From Neglectibacter timonensis (GTDB taxonomy: Bacteria > Bacillota > Clostridia > Oscillospirales > Acutalibacteraceae), in contig NZ_LT160634.1 in NCBI RefSeq assembly GCF_900048895.1, forward strand, positions 1 to 64,000: DNA of 64,000 nucleotides, in the 5' to 3' direction. Position 1 is the first letter of the stretch. Each line of letters starts with the position of its first letter. Positions 34,272-42,330 of the stretch are shown here, piece by piece. A model generated the notes under the pieces. It searched no databases and was not told where the DNA came from. It saw nothing but the letters and a program-made list of their open reading frames with translations. Made by a program: the position numbers and the translations under genes.

Positions 34272-35951
34272 ATGAAGCAGGAATTCGAAAATGCAAGGGT
34301 GAAAGGTTTTTTGCATGCCGATGGAAGAAGGATGGTCAACGGCTGCGGGGAGGAGGTTCTACTGAGAGGCTGGGGCATGGGAAACTGGAACAATCCGGAA
34401 GGCTTCATGCTGGGAGGAAGCAGCCATTTCAATCTTCCCCAAAATGGAGAAATCCAACATATGGGCAGACTGGACCGGGGCAGGTCTATGGATCTGATTT
34501 TAAGGGAGACCTGTGGTACGGTGTTTGCCGGAGAATTCTGGAAGAAATGGCATAGGGCCTATCTTTCCGAAGGGGATATCCGGCTGCTGCATGAGCTGGG
34601 TTACAATTCCGTGCGTCTCCCCATCCGGGCTTGCTGTTTTCTGGAGGAGGAACCGGGAATTCACTATAATGAGGATTCCTTTGCCATGCTGGAAAAGGTG
34701 CTGGATTGGTGCGAGGCTTACCAGGTATACGCAGTGATAGATCTGCATGCGGCTGCAGGGGCGCAGTCCTGCCTACCCTGCGACGACGGACCGGACAATG
34801 CACCCCATCTCTTCCTGGATGAGGAAAGCGCGGAGCGCACCATCGTGCTTTGCGAGGAGATCGCCCGCAGGCTTGCAGGCCGCTGGATTGTGGGAGCCTA
34901 TGACTATATCAACGAGCCGCTCTCCGCTATGGCGCCTAATGCAGAGCTGGAGGAAAAGCTGAGAAGCTTTTATCTGGAATTGGTGAGCCGGGTACGCAAA
35001 CTGGACAAAAACCATATGTTCCTGCTCAACGGAACCATGTTTTCCTCCAAGGTTCACATTTTCGACCGGAATTTTGACCCGGAATGCAACAATTGGGGCA
35101 TCAGCATCCACTGCTATGGAGCGCGACCCGAGGTTGCTTCCTTCGGCAGTGCGCTGCGGAAATCCCGGGAGCTGAACGTGCCGGTTTGGATGGGAGAAAC
35201 CGGGGGTGAAAACGAGTGGATGAGCAGTCTGTACGAATTGCTGCTGGAGCATCATATCGGATTTAATATCTGGTGCTGGAAATCGGCGGAAGGCTCCGGC
35301 TGTGCGGGTACGCTGCGGTTCCAGCTGCCGGAGGGATGGGAACTGATCCGGAACTATGCGGAAAATGGCGGTCCCAAACCTTCCTATGCCCATGCCCAGG
35401 AAATCTGGGAAGAATATCTGGAGCGGGTAAAAGTGGAAAATTGCCGGGTCGAACGGGAAAACCAGGCGTTTATCCTGAGAAACGGCAGCTTTTCCCTGCC
35501 CGGCGTTTGCTATGACGCTCTGCCGGAGGGCTCATTCCGGGGCAGCGGCTGGTACGGCGGATTTACCAAGTACCGGGCGGCGGACCGAATGGATATCGTC
35601 TATCCCGACTCCTGGGAACCCGGCCCCATGCCCATGGGAAATCCCAGGGAAGATGAGGAATTCTCCCGTATGGTGCTGTGCCTGCATGCTGGGGATTATG
35701 CCGGTTATACGGTGCGGTCGGCAGCATCAGACCGGACGGTAAAGCTGGAGTACCGGGCCGAGAGTCCGGCGGAGGTTCGGGTTTCCTTGGATGGGGATGT
35801 CCTCTTTGAGGGAACGTTGCCGCTTTGCCCGGAGTTTTCATTGGAAACGGCCGGTGTGGTGGAGGCAGGCCGGATGGGTCAGGTTAGAGTGGAAGATATC
35901 TCCGGCAGCTTGCTGCTGCGCAGGGTGCGCTTTGAAACACGGGAGGGCTGA
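34272..35951 (+). CDS. GH5 glycosidase with C-terminal carbohydrate-binding-like domain
   Basis: The 559-residue protein starts at ATG 34272 with GGAGG 9 bases upstream. The barrel (about residues 10-390) starts FLHADGRRMVNGCGEEVLLRG and has the acid/base Glu215 (DYINEPLS) and nucleophile Glu309 (WMGETGGEN). Residues about 395-559 look like a galactose-binding beta-sandwich, such as CBM6/CBM35. There is no signal peptide, so it acts on imported oligosaccharides. It begins a plus-strand run with a PQ-loop-like protein, a metallo-hydrolase and GH130. GH5 covers cellulases, mannanases and exo-glucanases; the substrate is not resolved. Confidence 0.88.
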   Translation: MKQEFENARVKGFLHADGRRMVNGCGEEVLLRGWGMGNWNNPEGFMLGGSSHFNLPQNGEIQHMGRLDRGRSMDLILRETCGTVFAGEFWKKWHRAYLSEGDIRLLHELGYNSVRLPIRACCFLEEEPGIHYNEDSFAMLEKVLDWCEAYQVYAVIDLHAAAGAQSCLPCDDGPDNAPHLFLDEESAERTIVLCEEIARRLAGRWIVGAYDYINEPLSAMAPNAELEEKLRSFYLELVSRVRKLDKNHMFLLNGTMFSSKVHIFDRNFDPECNNWGISIHCYGARPEVASFGSALRKSRELNVPVWMGETGGENEWMSSLYELLLEHHIGFNIWCWKSAEGSGCAGTLRFQLPEGWELIRNYAENGGPKPSYAHAQEIWEEYLERVKVENCRVERENQAFILRNGSFSLPGVCYDALPEGSFRGSGWYGGFTKYRAADRMDIVYPDSWEPGPMPMGNPREDEEFSRMVLCLHAGDYAGYTVRSAASDRTVKLEYRAESPAEVRVSLDGDVLFEGTLPLCPEFSLETAGVVEAGRMGQVRVEDISGSLLLRRVRFETREG

Positions 35952-36014
35952 TCCTTTTTTTGTAAGAACAAACATGGACGTACCGGAAGAACAGGAAAAA
36001 TCGGAGGGAAAACT

Positions 36015-36305
36015 GTGTCTGAATTTTTTGAAATGCTGATGGTGGTGGCGTTCGGTATCTCCTGGCCGCTGAATATCGTGAAATCTTTGCGCTCCAGAAC
36101 GGCCAAAGGTAAAAGCGCGGCCTTTACCGTATTGATCCTGATTGGTTATGTGTGTGGTATTGTCAGCAAGCTGACGGCGGATAAAGGGCTTACCTATGTG
36201 TTCGTGTTTTACGTGCTCAATCTGGTCATGGTTTCGGTTGATCTGGGCCTCTATTTTCGAAACCGGAGGCTGGACGCGGAACGGGATAGGACGGCAGAAA
36301 AATAA
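36015..36305 (+). CDS. Small PQ-loop-like membrane protein
   Basis: The 96-residue protein starts at GTG 36015 behind GGAGGG. It has three predicted membrane helices: FFEMLMVVAFGISWPLNIVK, AAFTVLILIGYVCGIV and YVFVFYVLNLVMVSVDLGL. The first turn, WPLNIVKSLRSRTAKGKS, resembles a PQ-loop (PQ replaced by PLN, with a later KGKS). SemiSWEET sugar transporters share this size and form, so a small solute transporter in the carbohydrate island is possible, but this is inferred from topology and a loose motif. Confidence 0.55.
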   Translation: MSEFFEMLMVVAFGISWPLNIVKSLRSRTAKGKSAAFTVLILIGYVCGIVSKLTADKGLTYVFVFYVLNLVMVSVDLGLYFRNRRLDAERDRTAEK

Positions 36306-36329
36306 GGCTTTGGAAAGGAGTCTGGAAAA

Positions 36330-37172
36330 ATGGGAAATTCGAAATTTTTTGAATCTGAAAAATTATTCGATAATGTAACGGTAATTGCGGGGCTGGCGGG
36401 AGAACAGTGCTATCTGGTGGAGGGAAGCGAAAAGGCGCTGCTCATTGATGGGCTCAGCGGCGTGGGAAGCCTGAAAGCTTTTGTGCGGGAGCTGACAGAT
36501 CTGCCGGTGGAGGTGGTGAACACCCATGGGCACGTGGACCACTGCGGGGCCAATTTTGAGTTTGGAGAATGCCGCATCCATCCGGCAGATATCCGGCTGA
36601 TGTACGACCATTCCGACCCGGAGCGCAGGTTTGGTTTTGCCATGAGCGGTGCGCGTGCCAAGGCTATGGCAACGCCGCCCACCATGGCTGACGTGATTCC
36701 GGCCTGTGCGGTGAAGACCTATCCCGTATATGACGGGGACGTATTCGATCTGGGCGGCGTGCAGCTTGAGGTGATCGGCGTTCCGGGGCACAGCTTCGGC
36801 ACCATCGTGCTGCTGGACCGGGAGAGAAGGGTGGTGTTTTCAGGAGATGCTTGCAATCCCAATACGCTGTTGTTTCTTCCGGGCTCCACCACCATCGAGG
36901 AGTACAGGGAGAGCCTGCTGCATTTCAAGGAATACCAGCCGGACTTTGACGTAATGTACGGCGGGCACGGCAGAAACGCAGTTCCAAAGGCGATCATCGA
37001 CGACGCGCTGGAGCTCTGCGGCGAGATCATGGCCGGCACGGACGACAGAATGGAGAGCGCCTATACCGGAAGGCATTGCTATTATGCCAAGCGCTTTACC
37101 GGAGATTTCAAGCGTCTGGACGGCGGTATTGCCAATATTGCATATGCATTGGACGGGATCAGAAAGAAATGA
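36330..37172 (+). CDS. Metallo-beta-lactamase-fold hydrolase
   Basis: The 280-residue protein carries the zinc motif NTHGHVDHCG (HxHxDH), then VPGHSFGTIVLL, FSGDACNP and the last ligand in YGGHGRN. It starts 24 bases after the PQ-loop-like gene. Enzymes of this fold hydrolyse thioesters, lactones or phosphoesters; no feature here fixes the substrate. The setting between glycosidases suggests a step in sugar or sugar-lactone metabolism. Confidence 0.85.
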   Translation: MGNSKFFESEKLFDNVTVIAGLAGEQCYLVEGSEKALLIDGLSGVGSLKAFVRELTDLPVEVVNTHGHVDHCGANFEFGECRIHPADIRLMYDHSDPERRFGFAMSGARAKAMATPPTMADVIPACAVKTYPVYDGDVFDLGGVQLEVIGVPGHSFGTIVLLDRERRVVFSGDACNPNTLLFLPGSTTIEEYRESLLHFKEYQPDFDVMYGGHGRNAVPKAIIDDALELCGEIMAGTDDRMESAYTGRHCYYAKRFTGDFKRLDGGIANIAYALDGIRKK

Positions 37173-37361
37173 GAAAAGGCGCTCCGCCTCAAAATGAAAC
37201 CAATAAAATTGACAGGGTATGCGGCCGGAAGGAATGGATCCGGAAGAGGTATGGAGCAAATATGAAAAAAGTTGGGAAAGCCCTTCCCTTCCGAAGCGGC
37301 AGTTGTTATAATGAAGACAGCAATCGTTCCGGGAACTCCCGGAAAAGGAGGATGTGTCAGT

Positions 37362-38363
37362 ATGGCGAAAATCATTGGAAGGCCAGCATTGCCCAATATG
37401 CCCTGGCAGGACAAGCCGGCGGGGTGCGACAAGCCGGTGTGGCGCTATGACGCCAACCCCATCATCAAACGGGATGCAATTCCCACGTCAAACAGCATTT
37501 TTAATTCTGCAGTGGTAATCTTTGGGGACGCCTATGCGGGCGTATTCCGCTGTGATAACCGTGGGGTGGAGATGGACATTTTTGCCGGGTTCTCTGAGGA
37601 CGGCGTCCATTGGAATATCAACCCCGATCCCATTGTGTTCGAAGGGGAGAAGGACGTAGTCCGCAAGGAATACCGCTATGACCCCCGGGTCTGCTTTATT
37701 GAGGACCGTTATTACATCACTTGGTGCAACGGCTATCACGGACCCACTATTGGCATCGGCTATACCTTTGATTTCAAGACCTTCTATCAGCTGGAAAATG
37801 CCTTTTTGCCCTATAACCGCAACGGCGTGCTGTTCCCCAAAAAGATCAATGGGAATTTTGCAATGGTCAGCCGTCCCAGCGACACCGGCCATACGCCCTT
37901 CGGCGATATCTTCTACAGCGAGAGCCCGGACCTGACTTTCTGGGGGAAGCACCGTTATGTGTTTGGTACGGCAGGCGGCTGGCAGTCTAAGAAAGTGGGC
38001 CCCGGACCTACCCCCATCGAGACGGATGAGGGATGGCTGATGATCTATCATGGCGTGTTGAATTCCTGCAACGGCTTTGTCTACCGTTTCGGCGTGGCCC
38101 TTCTGGATATCGACCGCCCCTGGATCGTCAAGGAGCGCGGGAACTTTTACGTGTTCGGGCCGGAGGAGCAGTATGAGCTCACCGGGGATGTGCCCAACGT
38201 CACCTTCCCCTGCGCCACGCTTACCGATCCGGAAACAGGCCGCATCTCCATCTATTACGGCGCTGCCGATACGGTGACGGGGCTGGCCTTCACTACGGTG
38301 GATGAGCTGCTGGGCTATATGCGGAAATATCCCATGAATGTGGGAGATCAGGAAAACAAGTAA
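37362..38363 (+). CDS. GH130 glycoside phosphorylase (beta-mannoside type)
   Basis: The 333-residue protein starts at ATG 37362 behind AAAAGGAGG. GH130 enzymes phosphorolyse beta-1,4- or beta-1,2-mannosides to mannose-1-phosphate. Motifs include NSIFNSAVV, FRCDNRGVEMDIF, EYRYDPRVCFIEDRYYITWC, GPGPTPIET and YHGVLNSCNGFVYRFGVALL. It is cytoplasmic. With the nearby GH5, GH42 and GH30 enzymes this points to manno- or mixed beta-glycan oligosaccharides. The exact acceptor is not resolved. Confidence 0.93.
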   Translation: MAKIIGRPALPNMPWQDKPAGCDKPVWRYDANPIIKRDAIPTSNSIFNSAVVIFGDAYAGVFRCDNRGVEMDIFAGFSEDGVHWNINPDPIVFEGEKDVVRKEYRYDPRVCFIEDRYYITWCNGYHGPTIGIGYTFDFKTFYQLENAFLPYNRNGVLFPKKINGNFAMVSRPSDTGHTPFGDIFYSESPDLTFWGKHRYVFGTAGGWQSKKVGPGPTPIETDEGWLMIYHGVLNSCNGFVYRFGVALLDIDRPWIVKERGNFYVFGPEEQYELTGDVPNVTFPCATLTDPETGRISIYYGAADTVTGLAFTTVDELLGYMRKYPMNVGDQENK

Positions 38364-38401
38364 CAGAAAAGCGATGCAGAGTTGGGGGAAGAGTGAAAGT
38401 C

Positions 38402-39058
38402 ATGCCATTGGAAGAGATGAACAGTTTTTTTGACGCCCGTGTCAAGGACTATGAGGAGTACGTGCGCCAAGAGGCCGACGGAGCGCAGGATTATTACCGG
38501 GAGACAGCCAAGCTGATCCCGAAGCGTAAACGCCTCTCCCTGGTGGATTTGGGAGTGGGTACCGGTCTTGAGCTGGATGAGATCTTTCAGCAAAACCCGG
38601 GCGTCACCGTGACGGGGATTGATATTTCGGAGGGGATGCTTCGGAAGCTTCGGGAGAAGAACCGGAAGCGAATGGAGCAGGTCCAAGCGGTAAAGGGAAA
38701 CTTCTTCGAATATGATTTCGGTATCGAACGGTATGACGGGGCGGTTTCTGTGATGTCAATGCACTATTTTGAACCCCAGGCCAAGCTTGAACTGTACCGC
38801 AAACTCGGCCGGAGCCTGAAAAAGGGCGGGTTCTATCTGGAAACGGATCTCTATGCCCCCAACGGAGAGTACGAACAGTCCTGTGCCGCAGAGAACGAGA
38901 GGCTGCGCAGGGAACAGGGCATTCGCGGTGGATTCTACCATTACAGGATCCCCTGTACGGTGGAGCGTCAGGCAAAGTTGTTTTTTGCGGCGGGCTTTTC
39001 TTCGGTGAGAGTCTGCTGGGCCTGTGGAAACACGGTTATTCTGATGGCGAAAAAGTGA
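38402..39058 (+). CDS. SAM-dependent methyltransferase
   Basis: The 218-residue class I methyltransferase has motif I LVDLGVGTGLELDEI, the acidic end of strand 2 in GIDISEGML, and a later FEPQAKLELYRKL region. I chose ATG 38402, 8 bases after GGGGGAAGAG; GTG 38393 lies too close. It follows GH130 by 38 bases. The substrate is not known. Confidence 0.8.
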   Translation: MPLEEMNSFFDARVKDYEEYVRQEADGAQDYYRETAKLIPKRKRLSLVDLGVGTGLELDEIFQQNPGVTVTGIDISEGMLRKLREKNRKRMEQVQAVKGNFFEYDFGIERYDGAVSVMSMHYFEPQAKLELYRKLGRSLKKGGFYLETDLYAPNGEYEQSCAAENERLRREQGIRGGFYHYRIPCTVERQAKLFFAAGFSSVRVCWACGNTVILMAKK

Positions 39059-39144
39059 GAAGTGGATGGAGCAGGGCGGGGTTTGCGCTCTGCTCCTTTT
39101 CTGTGCTGCCGGCCGGAACCGTTTGGGAAGAGGATGATGAAATA

Positions 39145-39173
39145 TTGACCGGACGCGGAGATTCGTGTATCAT
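39145..39173 (+). promoter_or_regulatory. Promoter of the degV gene
   Basis: TTGACC (39145-39150) and TATCAT (39168-39173) are spaced by 17 bases, about 120 bases before the start codon. Confidence 0.6.
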
Positions 39174-39290
39174 TAAGAGAACGCAGAAAAAGGTCGGACT
39201 TCCCCGGCGTTGCTTCCACTGGAGAAAGTCGGAGCCTGTGCGGCCGTCTGCCCGGAGCAGGCGGGTTGGAGAAAGGAAGAGATTCTATTT

Positions 39291-40127
39291 ATGGTAAAAA
39301 TATTGACGGACAGTTCCTGCGACTTGAGCGTGGAACGCTGTGCAGAGTTGGATGTGGAGATGCTGCCCATCACCGTGCATTTCGGTGAGGAGAGTTACCG
39401 CGCAAATCTGGATATCACAAACGGGGAATTTTACGAGAAGCTGGCAGAGGCCAAGGAACTGCCAAAAACCGCGCAGATTCCTCCTGCCTTTTTTGAACAG
39501 AAATTCCGGGAATACCAGGAACACGGCGACGAGGTAGTCTGTCTGTTTATCTCTTCCAAGATGAGCGGCACCCTGCAGTCCGCCACGGTAGCCAAGGATA
39601 TCCTGGGGGCCACCAACATCTATCTTCCGGACACGCTGAACGTCACATTCGCGCTGGCGCTCCTGGTGGAGGAGGCGGTAAAGATGCGGGACCGCGGCCT
39701 CTCTGCCCCGGAGATTGTGGAGCATATTCAGGAGCTAATCCCCCGTGTTAGGCTCTGGGCGCTGATTGACGATCTGAAATATTTGAAGATGGGAGGCCGG
39801 TTGTCGGCCACCAGCGCACTGGTGGCCTCCATCCTGGGGATCTGTCCTATCATCACTTTGAAAGATGGACTGGTGGAGGTTGTGGGAAAGGCACGGGGGA
39901 AAAAGGCGGCCTTCAAATATATTGAGGGCCTGGTGCAGAAGCATGAAATTTCCTCCGATTATTGCGTCACGGTTGGGAATGCCAATGTGCCGGAAACTTG
40001 CGAGGACTTTCTGGAGTATTTTGAGGAGATTCTGAAAAAACGTGAGGTTCATTGCTGTTCTATCGGCAGTATCGTAGGGACTCACACAGGCCCCGGCGCC
40101 GTGGGGCTGGCTTACATCAAGAAATAG
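39291..40127 (+). CDS. DegV family fatty-acid-binding protein (FakB type)
   Basis: The 278-residue protein starts at ATG 39291 behind GAAAGGAAG. It has the DegV signatures ILTDSSCDLS at the N-terminus, FISSKMSGTLQSA in the middle and DLKYLKMGGRLSATSA. FakB proteins bind a fatty acid and hand it to the FakA kinase. No FakA is in the window. It is monocistronic, with its own promoter and terminator. Confidence 0.93.
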   Translation: MVKILTDSSCDLSVERCAELDVEMLPITVHFGEESYRANLDITNGEFYEKLAEAKELPKTAQIPPAFFEQKFREYQEHGDEVVCLFISSKMSGTLQSATVAKDILGATNIYLPDTLNVTFALALLVEEAVKMRDRGLSAPEIVEHIQELIPRVRLWALIDDLKYLKMGGRLSATSALVASILGICPIITLKDGLVEVVGKARGKKAAFKYIEGLVQKHEISSDYCVTVGNANVPETCEDFLEYFEEILKKREVHCCSIGSIVGTHTGPGAVGLAYIKK

Positions 40128-40137
40128 GAGTTGTTCT

Positions 40138-40186
40138 GCAGTCCTGAAGCATGGTCTTTTTTGCCGGCTTTTGGACTGCTTTTTTT
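40138..40186 (+). terminator. Terminator after degV
   Basis: GCAGTCC (40138-40144) pairs with GGACTGC (40173-40179) and is followed by a long T-run. About 100 bases of non-coding sequence separate it from the next regulatory box. Confidence 0.75.
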
Positions 40187-40324
40187 ATTTTTTTCACATC
40201 AGCGGGTGATTTGCAGCAGCCGGGATTCCGCTTATGTTTCAGATTCAAAGTTGTATCCAAAGTAAAATATATAATTTGTGTAACAAATTTGTAATTATGT
40301 GAATAAAAACAGGATAAATTATCT

Positions 40325-40396
40325 AAAATCCAGTAGTTTATTCCTTAAAATCGTAATTTACTACTATTCCCAGAAGCGGCAGCTTCATAGTAAGAT
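40325..40396 (+). promoter_or_regulatory. Regulated promoter of lipoprotein gene 1 (shared box)
   Basis: The box TTATTCCTTAAAATCGTAA (40338-40356) recurs before all three lipoprotein genes, 53 bases from box start to the -10 TAAGAT (40391-40396). AAAATC half-sites are found at 40325 and 40347. No consensus -35 is present, which suggests an activator-dependent promoter. The leader is about 115 bases. Confidence 0.75.
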
Positions 40397-40516
40397 AACG
40401 CTAGAAGAAGCTTCCGAATTCCCATGGATAATCCTGGGAGGAGAAGCAGCTCGGCCGGCGCCGGAAGCGGCGGCGGGGGATAGAAGCGTACGAATATAGT
40501 ATGGAGGTGTCTGTGT

Positions 40517-42094
40517 ATGAAACGATCGGTCAGGCTGGCAGCGTTCTTGATGACGCTCGCCATGGTAATCAGCGTCTTTGCCGGGTGCGGCGACAATAAG
40601 GGCGGCGGCTCTGCAGCATCCCCCTCATCCAAGGAAGAAAAGAAGTCTTCTGAGTCGGTTTCCTCTGAAACCACACCGGAGGATGCCGGCGCGCTGGATA
40701 CATCCAAGGAAGTGGAGCTTGTGATGTATGTGGTCAGTGACCGTCCCGCAAAGCAGGATGAAATCGATGAAAACTTCAATAAGATTTTTAAAGAGAAGCT
40801 CAACTGCACACTGAAGGTGAACTGGATCGGCTGGGCGGAATATCCCAATAAATATCCGCTGCTGTTCTCCTCCGGCGAGAAATTCGACATGGCATATACG
40901 GCCACATGGCTGAATTATGCTTCCTTAGCGCAAAAGGGCGCCTTTTTGAACCTGGATGAGCTGTGGCCCAAATACGCGCCGAAGAACTTCGAGCGCCAGT
41001 CTGATTCCGCGTTGTTCCAGGCTACGGTGGACGGACACTATTACTGCATCCCCACCCTGCTGGCCACCTATTCCGCCTATGGCCCTATCTTCCGGACGGA
41101 TATTCTGGAGGGGACCGATTGGGATGGAAAGATGGAAAACTTTGATGATTTGGAGAAATACTTGGGCTATGTGAAGACCGCCAGGCCTGATATGGAGCCG
41201 CTGAACGTGTATCAGTCCGGCTCTGAGGTAGACGACCTTTTCATGCACTTCAACGGTCAATATCCTGTGAAGGGCGCCATGTCCAACGATTTCCTGTGGC
41301 TCGATCCGGCGGAGGAGGATCCGCAGCTCTATACTTTCTACGAGTATGAAAAAACACCGGAATTCCTGGAAATGATGAACCGCTGGAACGAGGCAGGGTA
41401 TTTCACAAAGTCCGCTCTGTCCGATACGGATTCCCAGAAAGTCAAGAACGGCAAGGCTGCCTGCTCCGTGCACAATATCGACAGCTACTCCGGCAGCTAT
41501 ATCGAGCATCCCGAATGGAAATTCCGGTATGCCAATTTTACCAAGGATGTTTCCAACCTGCCCTTTACCCAGGATGCTCTGGTTATCTCCAATACGGCGG
41601 AGAATCCTGAAAGAGCTCTGGCTCTGTATGATCTGATCACCAGCGATGAGGAAGCCTTCCGGGCGTTCTTTTATGGCGTAGAGGGCACCTCCTATGAGAT
41701 TATCGACGGTCAGGTCAAATCTCTGGATCCGGACAACTATGCGTTTTCTGCCTGCTGGGCGGCCCGTACCTCGGAGTTTAACCTGGATTCTTACGGCGCC
41801 CCGGCGGATCTGAAGACCTTTAAGGACGGCTTTGACGAGCACATCAAAGAGATGAATGGGGAAGGTACCGCGAAGTTCCGTGGATTCTCTGTCAACACCA
41901 CCTCTATCGAGACGGAATATGCGGCCTGCCAGAACGTACACCAGCAGTACTGGTGGCCTCTGGAGCTGGGCTATACCGATCCGGTGGAAGGGCTGAAAGA
42001 CTATCAGTCCAAAATGGAAGCGGCAGGCGTCGAAAAGGTCCGTGAAGAGCTTAAGCGCCAGCTGGACGACTATCTGGCTGAAATTGCAAAATAA
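40517..42094 (+). CDS. Sugar ABC transporter binding lipoprotein, paralogue 1 (DUF3502-like C-terminus)
   Basis: The 525-residue protein is a family 1-type extracellular solute-binding protein. It has a lipoprotein signal (LMTLAMVISVFAGC, Cys at the lipobox), a Ser/Glu-rich linker, then the binding domain from ELVMYVVSDRPAKQDEIDEN. The C-terminus (FSVNTTSIETEYAACQNVHQ, then DYQSKMEAAGVEKVREEL) resembles the DUF3502 domain of LplA-like proteins. It captures oligosaccharides at the outer face of the membrane. Two close paralogues lie at 49365-50927 and 51299-52873. No permease or ATPase gene is in the window. Confidence 0.9.
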   Translation: MKRSVRLAAFLMTLAMVISVFAGCGDNKGGGSAASPSSKEEKKSSESVSSETTPEDAGALDTSKEVELVMYVVSDRPAKQDEIDENFNKIFKEKLNCTLKVNWIGWAEYPNKYPLLFSSGEKFDMAYTATWLNYASLAQKGAFLNLDELWPKYAPKNFERQSDSALFQATVDGHYYCIPTLLATYSAYGPIFRTDILEGTDWDGKMENFDDLEKYLGYVKTARPDMEPLNVYQSGSEVDDLFMHFNGQYPVKGAMSNDFLWLDPAEEDPQLYTFYEYEKTPEFLEMMNRWNEAGYFTKSALSDTDSQKVKNGKAACSVHNIDSYSGSYIEHPEWKFRYANFTKDVSNLPFTQDALVISNTAENPERALALYDLITSDEEAFRAFFYGVEGTSYEIIDGQVKSLDPDNYAFSACWAARTSEFNLDSYGAPADLKTFKDGFDEHIKEMNGEGTAKFRGFSVNTTSIETEYAACQNVHQQYWWPLELGYTDPVEGLKDYQSKMEAAGVEKVREELKRQLDDYLAEIAK

Positions 42095-42111
42095 ATGCAG
42101 CAGCAAAAAGA

Positions 42112-42148
42112 GGCGGTGGGGGAGTTCCTCTTCCCATCGCCCCTTTTT
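42112..42148 (+). terminator. Terminator after lipoprotein gene 1
   Basis: GGCGGTGGG (42112-42120) pairs with CCCATCGCC (42133-42141) with one G-T pair, followed by CCTTTTT. Expression of the lipoprotein is thus separable from the hydrolases downstream. Confidence 0.85.
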
Positions 42149-42330
42149 CGTGTTATGATACCTTCAATGTACAAAAGGGACAGAGAGAAAAAAGCAAGAG
42201 ATTGTATTTTTGTCCCTTGTTCCAGAAACCGAAATTAAGAAGGACAGTGCGGCGTACCTGTTCGCAGGGCACAGATGCTGCGCAGGGTAACTCAAGGACG
42301 CTTGCTGACAGAGAAAGGAAGATGGTTACA

